A stretch of 64,000 nucleotides of DNA from Candidatus Dadabacteria bacterium (GCA_022822065.1 JAJECI010000003.1:62001-126000), one strand, 5' to 3'. Counted from the first letter of the stretch, positions 28,747-37,912 are shown. Numbers and translations: made by a program. Notes: generated from the letters alone by a model not told the origin.

Positions 28747-29181
28747 ATGAGCAGAACGTTTCTTTTGTTTTTCATAGCCACAGCTATATCATGGAATGTG
28801 GCTTTTGCTGAAAAGCATTTCTCCGAATCTCCTCCCGGAGCCAAGGTGTATATCATTTCCCCGAAAGACGGGGATGTTGTCGGCAAAACCTTTACAGTGA
28901 GATTCGGGCTGGTGAACATGGGAGTTGCTCCAGCCGGGGTCAAGCTTCCAAATACCGGGCATCACCATCTGCTAATTGATCTTGAGACTCTGCCAGACAT
29001 GGAAAAACCTCTTGCCTTCAGCGAGAACGTAAGGCACTTTGGAGGCGGGCAGACGGAAACGGAAATAACCCTTGCTCCCGGGAAACATACTCTGCGTTTG
29101 CTGTTGGGCAATTATTTGCACATACCCCATAAACCTCCCGTGCTTTCGGAGAAAATAACTGTTATCGTGAAAGACAAGTGA
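28747..29181 (+). CDS. DUF4399 family exported protein
   Basis: 144 residues with a cleavable signal (MSRTFLLFFIATAISWNVAF, then AEKHF). The body matches DUF4399: PGAKVYIISPKDGDVVGKTF, GVKLPNTGHHHLLIDLETLP with a His-rich GHHHLLID core, and LAPGKHTLRLLLGNYLHIPH. Periplasmic, function unknown; the triple His suggests possible metal binding (inference). Single gene upstream of tRNA-Ser. Confidence 0.82.
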   Translation: MSRTFLLFFIATAISWNVAFAEKHFSESPPGAKVYIISPKDGDVVGKTFTVRFGLVNMGVAPAGVKLPNTGHHHLLIDLETLPDMEKPLAFSENVRHFGGGQTETEITLAPGKHTLRLLLGNYLHIPHKPPVLSEKITVIVKDK

Positions 29182-29200
29182 AGCACGTCTGGTTTATCTG

Positions 29201-29206
29201 TATAAT
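29201..29206 (+). promoter_or_regulatory. -10 box of tRNA-Ser
   Basis: Perfect TATAAT 12 bases before the mature tRNA end; no convincing -35 at 16-18 bases. Confidence 0.45.
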
Positions 29207-29218
29207 CTGATTTTTGCC

Positions 29219-29304
<86 letters not shown>

Positions 29305-29347
29305 ACGTATGTTTGAACGAAACAACTGCAAATTCTCAATAACAATT

Positions 29348-30940
29348 ATGGCAAAAGTATCAAATGGAAAAGTAGGCAGAGAACAAGAACGAGCAGAATT
29401 GCACCGCACGATCTGGCAGATCGCCAACGATCTGCGCGGGAGTGTCGACGGTTGGGACTTTAAGCAATATGTGCTCGGGATGCTCTTCTACCGGTTCATC
29501 AGCGAGAACCTCACAAACTACATTAATGAAGAAGAGCGACGCACTGGAACTAAAGATTTTGATTACGCAACGCTTTCAGACAAAAAAGCTGAGTTCGGTC
29601 GAGATGACACAGTAAAAGAAAAAGGATTTTACATGCTCCCCAGCGAGTTGTTTGTGAATGTGGCAAAGAACGCACGCCACGACTCGGACTTGAACGAAAC
29701 GCTCGAGACTGTTTTCAACAATATTGAAAACTCTGCCAAAGGCACCGAGAGTGAGGACGACCTTAAGGGGTTGTTTGACGATATTGATGTCAACTCCGCC
29801 AAACTTGGCAATACCGTAGAAAATCGGAATCAGAAACTCACTAGGCTTCTTGAAGCTATCGGCGGGCTCCGTTTCGGCGATTATGCCGACAACTCCATTG
29901 ACGCTTTTGGTGATGCCTACGAGTTTCTGATGACCATGTACGCTTCAAACGCTGGAAAATCCGGTGGCGAGTTCTTCACGCCTCAGGAGGTCAGTGAGTT
30001 GCTTGCAGAAATTACTACCGTAGGCAAGAAAGAAGTGAATAAGGTCTACGACCCAGCTTGCGGTTCCGGTTCGCTACTACTCAAATTTGCCAAAGTCCTC
30101 GGCAAGGATAAGGTTCGGCAAGGTTTTTTTGGCCAGGAAAGCAACCTTACTACCTACAACCTCTGCCGTATCAATATGTTTTTGCACGATATCAACTACG
30201 AGAAGTTTGATATCGCACACGGCGATACACTTACTGATCCAAAGCATTGGGATGATGAACCGTTTGACGCAATCGTCTCCAATCCGCCCTATTCCATTAA
30301 ATGGGAAGGCAATGCGAATCCGATCCTCATCAACGACTCTCGCTTTTCTCCGGCTGGCGTGCTTGCGCCAAAGAGCAGAGCCGACCTTGCTTTCACAATG
30401 CACATGCTTTCATGGCTTTCCACGAGTGGCACTGCGGCTATTGTTGAGTTTCCGGGTGTACTCTACCGTGGCGGAGCTGAGCAAAAAATACGCAAGTATC
30501 TGGTGGAAAACAACTATATTGATACGGTTATTCAGCTTCCGCCTGACCTCTTTTTCGGAACCACTATTGCGACGTGCGTCATTGTGCTCAGAAAGAGCAA
30601 GAAGGACAATAAAACATTGTTCATTGATGCATCTGCTGAGTTCTTTCGTGGTGGCAACAAGAATACATTAAGTGAAGCAAACCGCGCTAAGATACTCGAC
30701 GCATTTACCAACCGTAAAGATATTGAACACTTTGCTGCTTTAGTTGACAACAAGATAATCTCTGAGAATGACTACAATATTGCTGTATCAAACTATGTTG
30801 AGGGCAAGGACACTCGTGAGGTGATAGACATTACTGAACTCAACAAGAAAATTGCGAAGATTGTTGTACGACAGCAAGAGTTGCGCGAGGCGATTGATGC
30901 TATTATCGGCGATATAGAAGGAGCAAATAGCAAGGAATAG
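29348..30940 (+). CDS. hsdM: type I restriction-modification system methyltransferase subunit
   Basis: N6-adenine methyltransferase subunit. 530 residues from ATG 29348 (MAKVSNGKVGREQERAELH); an upstream frame reaches 29309 but lacks support. N-terminal HsdM helical domain (LHRTIWQIANDLRGSVDGWD), SAM motif I VYDPACGSGSLLLKFA near residues 232-247, and catalytic motif IV SNPPYS near 310-315. With HsdS it forms the methylase (M2S), with HsdR the nuclease complex. All key motifs intact. Confidence 0.95.
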   Translation: MAKVSNGKVGREQERAELHRTIWQIANDLRGSVDGWDFKQYVLGMLFYRFISENLTNYINEEERRTGTKDFDYATLSDKKAEFGRDDTVKEKGFYMLPSELFVNVAKNARHDSDLNETLETVFNNIENSAKGTESEDDLKGLFDDIDVNSAKLGNTVENRNQKLTRLLEAIGGLRFGDYADNSIDAFGDAYEFLMTMYASNAGKSGGEFFTPQEVSELLAEITTVGKKEVNKVYDPACGSGSLLLKFAKVLGKDKVRQGFFGQESNLTTYNLCRINMFLHDINYEKFDIAHGDTLTDPKHWDDEPFDAIVSNPPYSIKWEGNANPILINDSRFSPAGVLAPKSRADLAFTMHMLSWLSTSGTAAIVEFPGVLYRGGAEQKIRKYLVENNYIDTVIQLPPDLFFGTTIATCVIVLRKSKKDNKTLFIDASAEFFRGGNKNTLSEANRAKILDAFTNRKDIEHFAALVDNKIISENDYNIAVSNYVEGKDTREVIDITELNKKIAKIVVRQQELREAIDAIIGDIEGANSKE

Positions 30941-30942
30941 TT

Positions 30943-32187
30943 ATGGTAAAACATATGAACAAAATTGAGAAATTGATCGCCGAACTATGTCCAAATGGTG
31001 TGGAATTTAAGGAACTTCAAGAAATATTTGACATTAAAAACGGTTACACCCCGTCAAAGAAAAATTCAGATTACTGGACGAATGGGACAATTCCTTGGTT
31101 TCGAATGGAGGATATACGCAAGAATGGTCGGACTCTTAGTGATTCTATTCAACACGTTACCCCACAGGCGGTTAAGGATGGTTATCTTTTTCCTGCAAAT
31201 TCAATCATTATCGCTACAACAGCAACCATTGGCGAGCATGCGTTGCTAACTGTTGATTCGCTAGCGAATCAACGGTTCACTTTTTTGAGTAAAAAAGTGA
31301 ACCGTTCTATTGACATGAAATTCATGTTCTATTACGGATATGTTTTAGGTGAGTGGTGTAGAAGCAACACTAACACTGCAAGCTTTGCCTCGGTAAACAT
31401 GAAAAAGTTTAAAAAATTTAAAATCCCCATTCCACCGCTTGCAATCCAAGAAGAGATCGTAAAGATCCTTGATACCTTTACAGAACTAGAGGCAGAACTA
31501 GAGGCAGAACTAGAGGCAGAACTAGAGGCAAGAAAGAAACAGTATGAGTATTATCGCAATGAACTATTGACGTTTAATCGGGGGGGGGGGAGGAGTATAG
31601 CGTTAGGGGAGATAGGGACCATGGTTAGAGGAAGTGGATTACAGAAAAAAGACTTTGTGGAGAGTGGTGTTGGTTGCATTCATTACGGTCAGATTTACAC
31701 CTATTATGGGACTTTTGCCGATAAAACAAAATCGTTTGTATCAAAAGAGCTAGCCAACAAGTTGAAGGAGGTTGAAAAAGGAGATTTGGTTATTGCCACT
31801 ACCAGTGAGAACGTTCAAGATGTCTGCAAAGCGGTTGCTTGGCTTGGAGAACAGGAGATTGTTGCTGGTGGAGACTTAGCGATTTTCAAACATAATGAGA
31901 ACCCCAAATATTTAGCATATTATTTTCAGACACCAAGCTTTGCGGATCAAAAAAGAAAGTATGCTAAAGGAACAAAAGTTATTAGAGTGTATGCGAAAGA
32001 TTTGGCAAAAATCAAAATCCCCATCCCACCGCTTGCTGAACAGAAACGCATTGTTTCCATCCTTGATAAATTTGAAGCGCTCGTAAACGACATTTCCATC
32101 GGTTTACCCGCCGAACTTGCCGCACGACGAAAGCAGTATGAATACTATCGCGGCAGGCTTTTAACATTCAATGAATATGTCAGTTAA
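30943..32187 (+). CDS. hsdS: type I restriction-modification specificity subunit, probably phase-variable
   Basis: 414 residues in two homologous halves, each a target-recognition domain plus a conserved coiled-coil: half 1 about 1-212, ending ARKKQYEYYRNELLTF; half 2 about 227-414, ending ARRKQYEYYRGRLLTF. Both carry KIPIPPLA. Each half should read one half-site. The central linker has four ELEA repeats (31483-31530). Between the halves an uninterrupted run of 11 Gs (31580-31590) encodes NRGGGRS. The sequenced length is in frame (full-length 'on'). Losing one G gives a stop after 218 residues; gaining one gives a stop after 228. A second ATG with AGGGGAG lies at 31621. Start at 30943 is supported by AAGGA six bases upstream. 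Confidence 0.93.
   Translation: MVKHMNKIEKLIAELCPNGVEFKELQEIFDIKNGYTPSKKNSDYWTNGTIPWFRMEDIRKNGRTLSDSIQHVTPQAVKDGYLFPANSIIIATTATIGEHALLTVDSLANQRFTFLSKKVNRSIDMKFMFYYGYVLGEWCRSNTNTASFASVNMKKFKKFKIPIPPLAIQEEIVKILDTFTELEAELEAELEAELEARKKQYEYYRNELLTFNRGGGRSIALGEIGTMVRGSGLQKKDFVESGVGCIHYGQIYTYYGTFADKTKSFVSKELANKLKEVEKGDLVIATTSENVQDVCKAVAWLGEQEIVAGGDLAIFKHNENPKYLAYYFQTPSFADQKRKYAKGTKVIRVYAKDLAKIKIPIPPLAEQKRIVSILDKFEALVNDISIGLPAELAARRKQYEYYRGRLLTFNEYVS
31252..31273. repeat. perfect 22-bp palindrome inside hsdS
   Basis: GTTGATTCG, central CTAG, CGAATCAAC: the whole 22 bases equal their own reverse complement. It lies in the first target-recognition half. Confidence 0.9.
31271..31306. repeat. perfect 16-bp inverted repeat with 4-base loop inside hsdS
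   Basis: AACGGTTCACTTTTTT (31271-31286), loop GAGT, AAAAAAGTGAACCGTT (31291-31306). All 16 pairs are perfect. It overlaps the end of the preceding palindrome by three bases, so the two form neighbouring hairpins in coding sequence. Confidence 0.92.
31483..31530 (+). repeat. four tandem 12-bp repeats in the hsdS central linker
   Basis: GAACTAGAGGCA occurs four times without a mismatch, encoding ELEA x4 in the helix that separates the two recognition domains. The unit is a multiple of three, so copy-number change would not shift the frame. Confidence 0.95.
31580..31590 (+). repeat. 11-G homopolymer tract in hsdS
   Basis: Eleven consecutive G residues in the coding strand, between the two half-subunits. 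Length change alters the reading frame (see hsdS entry). Confidence 0.95.
31605..31623 (+). promoter_or_regulatory. internal ribosome binding site and ATG for the second HsdS half
   Basis: AGGGGAG (31605-31611) is followed after nine bases by an in-frame ATG at 31621 (MVRGSGLQ). Translation from here would give a 188-residue C-terminal half-subunit. Confidence 0.5.
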
Positions 32188-35100
32188 CAATAAGTACAAT
32201 TTGGTAGTGGAGAATCCGCAGAGTACAGTCGTAGCGGAATATTCGCCGGAGAGAAGCCGCGCTGAGCAGTATCAAAGCGAGGCGGATCTTGAAAGCGCAT
32301 TTATTGAACAACTTGAATCCCAAGCGTACGAGTATCTGCCGATCACAGATGAAACCGATCTGATCGTAAACTTACGTACACAACTCGAGAAACTCAATGA
32401 CTACAATTTCAGCGACAGTGAATGGAAACGATTCTTTATGGATGAGTTGGCAAACTCTAACCAGAGCATTGAAGAAAAAACTGCAACAATCCAGGAAGAT
32501 TACATCAAAAACCTCACTCGTGACGATGGCTCAGTTAAAAACATCTACCTTCTCCGCAAGGACAACATTCACGACAATACGTTGCAAGTCATCAACCAGT
32601 ACTCAACCGACGAGGGTCAACGCGCAAATCGCTATGACGTAACCGTGCTGGTGAACGGATTGCCTCTGGTGCACATTGAACTCAAGCGTCGTGGCGTCGC
32701 TATTAAAGAAGCATTCAATCAGATCAACCGTTACCAGCGCGAGAGTTTCTGGGCTGCGTCGGGACTGTATGAATATGTCCAGCTCTTTGTTATTTCAAAT
32801 GGCACGCATACTAAGTATTACAGCAATACGACGCGCTCTCAGCACATCAAGGAAGCTAATGAGAGAGGAGTTAAGCGGGGCAAGCGTTCAAGCAATAGCT
32901 TTGAGTTTACGAGTTGGTGGGCGGATGCAACCAACAAGCCAATTACTGATTTAATGAATTTTGCGAAGACATTTTTTGCCAAGCACGCACTCTTGAACAT
33001 TTTGACCCGCTATTGTGTTTTCACGACCGACCGCCAACTCCTCGTGATGCGTCCATATCAGATTGTTGCAACTGAGCGGATATTGAACCGTATTGAAGTG
33101 AGTACAAATTATAAAAAACTCGGAAGTCTGGAGGCTGGTGGATACATCTGGCACACGACCGGATCGGGCAAGACGCTCACAAGTTTCAAAACGGCGCAAC
33201 TTGCGAGCAAGTTGCCGTATGTAGACAAAGTGCTGTTCGTGGTAGACCGAAAGGACTTGGACTATCAGACAATGAAGGAATATGACAAGTTCGAGAAGGG
33301 TGCTGCCAACAGCAATACCAGCACGAAAATTCTAAAGCGGCAACTCGAAGATCCGAACTCACGCATCATTATCACAACGATTCAGAAACTTGATCGATTC
33401 GTCGGGCGTAATAGAGGTCACACGATCTTTGAATGTCATGTGGCGCTCATTTTCGACGAATGCCATCGGTCGCAATTTGGTGATATGCACATAGCGATCA
33501 CTAGGGCGTTTAAGCAATATCATCTCTTTGGCTTTACCGGCACGCCGATTTTTGCGGTAAACGCTTCTTCTAGTAGCCGTGCTGACCTTAAGACTACCGA
33601 ACAAGCGTTTGGGGATAGATTACACTCGTACACTATCGTAGATGCGATTGCAGATAGAAATGTTCTGCCTTTCAAGGTCGATTATGTCTCAACGGTTCGT
33701 GAAGCGGAAGATATTGAGGATAAGAAAGTAAGCGATATTGACCGCGAGGCCGCGCTTGCTTCGCATGATCGTCTGGCGAATATTGTGGGTTATATTCGAG
33801 AACATTTTGATCAGAAGACCAAGCGAAACAGTTCATACAAGCTTAAAGACCGAAGACTTGCCGGGTTCAATTCAATTTTTACTGTTTCTTCGATTGAAGT
33901 AGCCAAAAAATATTATGCCGAGTTTAAGAAGCAGCTCGCAGACGTACCAAGCGACAAAAAGCTTAAAGTGGCATTGATCTACAGTTTTGGCGTAAACGAA
34001 GAGGATGTAGATGGGATGGTAGACGAGAACTCAGAGGATACGAGTGGACTTGATAAAAGTTCGCGGGATTTTCTTGAGAATGCCATCGCTGACTATAATG
34101 CGATGTTCGGAACATCCTATGGTACGTCTTCTGACAGGTTTCAGAATTACTACAAGGACGTAAGCGAGCGAGTAAAAAACCGAGAGATCGATATTCTCAT
34201 TGTAGTAAATATGTTTTTGACCGGATTTGATGCGACCACGCTCAATACTTTGTGGGTTGATAAAAACCTGCGATTACATGGACTGCTGCAAGCGTATTCG
34301 CGTACTAACCGCATTCTCAACAGCGTCAAAACCTTCGGGAATATCGTGTGTTTCCGAAACTTAGAGGAAGCGACAAACAAATCAATCGCCCTTTTTGGAG
34401 ACAAGGAAGCAAGAGGTATTGTCCTCCTGAAGGCATACGATGATTACTACAACGGATACAAAGATGGCGAGAAGGAAGTACGCGGCTACAAGAGTCTGGT
34501 TGAGGAGCTTCAGGATAAATTCCCTGTTGGCGAGCGTATCTTGGGAGAACAGAACCAGAGAGACTTTATCAAGCTCTATGGCGATATATTGCGCGTACAG
34601 AACATCTTGGTGACTTTCGATGAATTTGCCGGCAACGAAATACTCTCAGCCCGTGACCTGCAAGACTACCACAGCATGTACATAGACCTGTACAACGAAT
34701 TTCGCGGAGGCACTGAAAGCGAGAAAGAAAACATTAACGACGACTTGGTCTTTGAGATGGAACTTATCAAGCAGATAGAGATCAATATTGACTACATACT
34801 AGGGCTTATCAAAAAGTACCATGAAAATCACATCAAGGACCGAGAACTGCTGATTGATATTAAAAAGGCGATCAATTCAAGCGTTGAACTTCGGAATAAG
34901 AAAGACCTCATTGATCAGTTCATTGCAACACTTGATGTTCACTCTGTAGTAGATGATGACTGGCAGAAGTTTGTTGAAAAGAAAAAAATTGAAGAACTTG
35001 AGGATATCATTAAAAGCGAGGGACTGAATCATGACGAAGCATACGCATTTGTACGAAATGCATTCCGCGATGGAAATATTGCCACGACCGGTACAGCGAT

Positions 35101-35263
35101 CGCAAAGGTTTTGCCTCCGGTGTCTCGCTTCTCTCCGGGTGGTGAACGTACCCAGAAGCGAGAGAGTGTTCTCTCCAAACTGACGAACTTCTTTGATCGA
35201 TTCTTTGATATTTCCAAGAAGGAATTTGTTGTTCTTCATGAACAAAGTTATCCCTATCAATGA
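32171..35263 (+). CDS. hsdR: type I restriction enzyme, endonuclease/translocase subunit
   Basis: 1030 residues. N-terminal PD-(D/E)xK nuclease with HIELKRRGVAIKEAFNQINR near 167-187; then SF2 translocase: Walker A TTGSGKT near 328-334, DECHRS (DEAD-box variant) near 429-434, FGFTGTPIF, and the motif VI-like QAYSRTNRIL near 706-715. A helical C-terminal region contacts HsdM. The ATG at 32171 overlaps the hsdS end by 17 bases (ATG at 32177 is the alternative), so translation is coupled. No frameshift or motif loss is visible, so the restriction activity looks intact. Confidence 0.95.
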   Translation: MNMSVNNKYNLVVENPQSTVVAEYSPERSRAEQYQSEADLESAFIEQLESQAYEYLPITDETDLIVNLRTQLEKLNDYNFSDSEWKRFFMDELANSNQSIEEKTATIQEDYIKNLTRDDGSVKNIYLLRKDNIHDNTLQVINQYSTDEGQRANRYDVTVLVNGLPLVHIELKRRGVAIKEAFNQINRYQRESFWAASGLYEYVQLFVISNGTHTKYYSNTTRSQHIKEANERGVKRGKRSSNSFEFTSWWADATNKPITDLMNFAKTFFAKHALLNILTRYCVFTTDRQLLVMRPYQIVATERILNRIEVSTNYKKLGSLEAGGYIWHTTGSGKTLTSFKTAQLASKLPYVDKVLFVVDRKDLDYQTMKEYDKFEKGAANSNTSTKILKRQLEDPNSRIIITTIQKLDRFVGRNRGHTIFECHVALIFDECHRSQFGDMHIAITRAFKQYHLFGFTGTPIFAVNASSSSRADLKTTEQAFGDRLHSYTIVDAIADRNVLPFKVDYVSTVREAEDIEDKKVSDIDREAALASHDRLANIVGYIREHFDQKTKRNSSYKLKDRRLAGFNSIFTVSSIEVAKKYYAEFKKQLADVPSDKKLKVALIYSFGVNEEDVDGMVDENSEDTSGLDKSSRDFLENAIADYNAMFGTSYGTSSDRFQNYYKDVSERVKNREIDILIVVNMFLTGFDATTLNTLWVDKNLRLHGLLQAYSRTNRILNSVKTFGNIVCFRNLEEATNKSIALFGDKEARGIVLLKAYDDYYNGYKDGEKEVRGYKSLVEELQDKFPVGERILGEQNQRDFIKLYGDILRVQNILVTFDEFAGNEILSARDLQDYHSMYIDLYNEFRGGTESEKENINDDLVFEMELIKQIEINIDYILGLIKKYHENHIKDRELLIDIKKAINSSVELRNKKDLIDQFIATLDVHSVVDDDWQKFVEKKKIEELEDIIKSEGLNHDEAYAFVRNAFRDGNIATTGTAIAKVLPPVSRFSPGGERTQKRESVLSKLTNFFDRFFDISKKEFVVLHEQSYPYQ

Positions 35264-35342
35264 AGCCATGCCTGATTATAAAGATTGAAAGAACAACCAA
35301 TCTTGAACAGTTTTATTCTGATCCATATACCAAGAGATTCCG

Positions 35343-36191
35343 ATGGATAAACCCATGGTTGGAAAACTTTTTGTTGTCTCAACTCCTATAGGGAATCTTG
35401 AGGACGTCACTCTGAGGGCTCTTGATGTTCTCAGAAATTGCCAGTTGATAGCGTGTGAGGATACGAGAACCACGAAAAAACTTCTTGCCCGCTACGGAAT
35501 CGAAACCAACCTCACGAGTTATCATGAACACAACGAGGTTGAAAAGTCGCAGAGGCTGCTTGAAGAACTCAAGGAGGGGAAGGACGTGGCGCTTGTTTCC
35601 GACGCCGGAACCCCTTCGGTTTCCGACCCCGGGTGGAGGCTTGTAAATCTCTCGATTGAAAACAATATAGAGGTAGTACCCGTACCCGGTCCCTCGGCCG
35701 TTTTGTCTGCGCTTGTCGTTTCGGGACTTCCCACGGACAGTTTTCTCTTTCTCGGTTTTTTCCCTAGGACCGTCGGCAAGAGAAAAGAGCTTTTAAAGGA
35801 CGTAAAGGACTACCCGTACACTCTGATTTTCTATGAGTCTGCCAGAAGACTTTCAGGCACCTTGAGTGTTTTGCTGGAAATCCTCGGCGATAGGGGGATC
35901 TGCGTCGCAAGAGAAATGACAAAGCTCTATGAAGAGGCAATCCGGGGATCAGTTTCGGAAGTGATTTCAGTCCTTTCGGAAAGAGATTCGGTTAAGGGAG
36001 AAGTGACAGTCGTCTTGGAGGGCAGCAGGGAAGGGCGTAAGAAGATCTCGACTGAAGAAACGCAAAAGACCCTGCGCGCGATGAAGGAGCGCGGGGTTGC
36101 TCTCAGTGACGCCGTCCGTGCGGTCTGCGAATCCTCGGGAGCATCGAAGAACAGCGTCTATAGGATTGCTCTTGGAATCTGGGAAGGGTAA
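35343..36191 (+). CDS. rsmI: 16S rRNA (cytidine-1402 2'-O)-methyltransferase
   Basis: 282-residue tetrapyrrole-methylase-fold enzyme: GKLFVVSTPIGNLEDVTLRA, ACEDTRTTKKLLARYGI, SDAGTPSVSDPGWRLV, PGPSAVLSALVVSGLPTDSF and GFFPRTVGKRKELL are the standard RsmI blocks. It methylates C1402 in the decoding centre. Housekeeping-type base composition resumes here, marking the right edge of the restriction block; 79 bases without a visible feature separate it from hsdR. Confidence 0.95.
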   Translation: MDKPMVGKLFVVSTPIGNLEDVTLRALDVLRNCQLIACEDTRTTKKLLARYGIETNLTSYHEHNEVEKSQRLLEELKEGKDVALVSDAGTPSVSDPGWRLVNLSIENNIEVVPVPGPSAVLSALVVSGLPTDSFLFLGFFPRTVGKRKELLKDVKDYPYTLIFYESARRLSGTLSVLLEILGDRGICVAREMTKLYEEAIRGSVSEVISVLSERDSVKGEVTVVLEGSREGRKKISTEETQKTLRAMKERGVALSDAVRAVCESSGASKNSVYRIALGIWEG

Positions 36192-36196
36192 GAGCG

Positions 36197-36364
36197 CTAC
36201 TCTTGTTTTGAGCGCTTGTCGGCTATTGAGCCGCCTACCTTCACCTGTTTTTCCATCTTTGATTTCCTTCCCACGGCCTCAGCCTGAATATTCGACTGGC
36301 ATGACTCGCATATGAAGTCGGGAGAAGGCTTGCCGCACACAGTACACTTTTTCTCTTTACTCAT
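36197..36364 (-). CDS. small zinc-ribbon protein
   Basis: 55 residues from ATG 36364 (MSKEKKCTVCGKPSPDFICE), chosen because GGAGG precedes it; a longer frame starts at 36418. Two CxxC pairs (CTVCG, about 7-10; CESCQ, about 19-22) form a treble-clef/zinc-ribbon-like site, followed by a basic-polar tail. No family named. It ends five bases from the convergent rsmI. Confidence 0.7.
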   Translation of the reverse strand: MSKEKKCTVCGKPSPDFICESCQSNIQAEAVGRKSKMEKQVKVGGSIADKRSKQE

Positions 36365-36448
36365 AACATGCCCTCCTGTTTCGGGAGAAGAAGCTTCATA
36401 CTTTTGATAATAACACATTTCTCTGTCGAGGTGTGTGCCGAAGTGCGA

Positions 36449-37912
36449 TTATCCAGGTGGGGCGACTTCTTTTTCATACCATTTGGTGCTTTGCTCGTAG
36501 GCGTACGCGACATTTAGCACCGTCTGCTCGTCAAACGGTTTTCCCATTATCTGAAGTCCTATCGGAAGCTTCTCGGAACTGAATCCACATGGAACCGATA
36601 TTCCTGGCAGTCCCGCTATGTTGCAGGGAATGGTAAGTATGTCGGACAGGTACATTTTGAGGGGATCCTCTGTTTTTTCACCTATTCTGAAAGCGGTCTC
36701 AGGAGAAGTGGCACTTGCTATGACGTCGACTTTTTCCCATGCGTTCTCGAAATCTTTTATTATCAGAGTTCTTACCTTCTGCGCTTTCAGGTAATAGGCG
36801 TCATAGTAGCCCGTTGAAAGAGCGTAGGTACCAAGCATTATTCTTCTTTTCACCTCGTCTCCGAATCCTTCCGAGCGGCTTCTGAAAAACAAGTCCCTTA
36901 AGGTTTCCGGATTTTCGCAGCGGTAGGTGTATCTTACTCCGTCGTATCTCGCGAGGTTCGAACTTGCTTCCGAGGGGGCAATTATATAGTAGGTTGAAAC
37001 CGCGTAGCGGGAGTGAGGAAGTGAAATCTCCACGATCTCCGCTCCTAGGGTTTCAAGCTCGGCGATAGCTTTGCGGACGGATTTTTCCACTTCGGGATCC
37101 ATCCCCGAAATAAAGTATTCCTTCGGTATGCCTACCCGCAGCCCCTTTACGTCCGCGCTGAGCGCGCTTGCGTAATCGGCTGCCGGAAGGTTTACGGATG
37201 TTGAGTCCATCGGGTCATGGCCCGCTATGGAAGAGAGGATTATGGCCGCGTCCTCCACGGTTTTCGCAAGCGGTCCCGCCTGATCAAGGGAAGAAGCGAA
37301 TGCGATCATGCCGTAGCGGCTTACCCTTCCGTAGGTTGGTTTCATTCCCACTACTCCGCAGAGGGAACCGGGCTGTCTTATGGAACCCCCCGTGTCTGTT
37401 CCTACTGACGCGACGCACAGATTTGCCGCTGTGGCAGCGGCACTGCCTCCGCTTGATCCTCCCGGAACCCTGTCGGTGTCCCAAGGGTTTTTTACCGGCC
37501 CGAAGTAAGATGTTTCGTTTGAAGATCCCATGGCGAACTCGTCCATGTTGTTTTTCCCGAGTACTACGGAACCGCTTGCCATGAGTTTTTCGGCCACGGT
37601 GGAGTTATAAGGAGGGACGAAATCCCGCAGCATTTTCGACCCGCAGGTGGTCCTTGAGTCCTTTGTTACGAAAATATCCTTAAGCGCTATCGGGACTCCA
37701 TGGAGAGGGCCCAGATAGTTTCCTTCGGATATCTGTTTTTCCGCCTTTCTGGCGGCCTCCAAGGCCGCTTCTTCCCAGACGGTTATGTATGAGTTTATCT
37801 TTCCATCCTCGGAGGATATGCGCTCGAGAAAAAGTTCGGCAAGCTCCACCGGGGAAGCCTCTCTTCTCTCTATTAACGCGGCTGCCTCTTTTATGGTTCT
37901 TGGGATGGACAT
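36449..37912 (-). CDS. gatA: aspartyl/glutamyl-tRNA amidotransferase subunit A
   Basis: Amidase subunit of the GatCAB complex that converts Glu-tRNA-Gln (and Asp-tRNA-Asn) to the amide. 487 residues with the amidase signature Ser-cisSer-Lys: Lys in IALKDIFV (about 79), and [20 protein letters not shown] (about 152-171) plus [20 protein letters not shown]. It follows gatC by four bases. gatB is not in the window. Confidence 0.96.
   Translation of the reverse strand: MSIPRTIKEAAALIERREASPVELAELFLERISSEDGKINSYITVWEEAALEAARKAEKQISEGNYLGPLHGVPIALKDIFVTKDSRTTCGSKMLRDFVPPYNSTVAEKLMASGSVVLGKNNMDEFAMGSSNETSYFGPVKNPWDTDRVPGGSSGGSAAATAANLCVASVGTDTGGSIRQPGSLCGVVGMKPTYGRVSRYGMIAFASSLDQAGPLAKTVEDAAIILSSIAGHDPMDSTSVNLPAADYASALSADVKGLRVGIPKEYFISGMDPEVEKSVRKAIAELETLGAEIVEISLPHSRYAVSTYYIIAPSEASSNLARYDGVRYTYRCENPETLRDLFFRSRSEGFGDEVKRRIMLGTYALSTGYYDAYYLKAQKVRTLIIKDFENAWEKVDVIASATSPETAFRIGEKTEDPLKMYLSDILTIPCNIAGLPGISVPCGFSSEKLPIGLQIMGKPFDEQTVLNVAYAYEQSTKWYEKEVAPPG

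Larger units (their letters stand above)
29348..35263 (+). other. type I restriction-modification operon hsdM-hsdS-hsdR
   Basis: Three genes in one direction with two-base spacing (M-S) and a 17-base overlap (S-R). Base composition is visibly more A/T-rich and codon use differs from the flanking housekeeping genes, most of all in hsdS. The block begins immediately after tRNA-Ser and ends before rsmI. It suggests horizontal acquisition at a tRNA-proximal site, but there is no integrase and I found no direct repeat of the tRNA 3' end on the far side. Confidence 0.9.

Noticed and set aside
31483-31530. CRISPR-like short repeats
   Set aside because: The repeats are contiguous 12-base units in frame in hsdS with no spacers; no other repeat-spacer array is present in the window.
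35264-35342. Possible attachment site duplicate of tRNA-Ser at the right end of the hsd block
   Set aside because: The sequence there shares no run with the tRNA 3' end (GTTCGAATCCCTCGCCC or similar).
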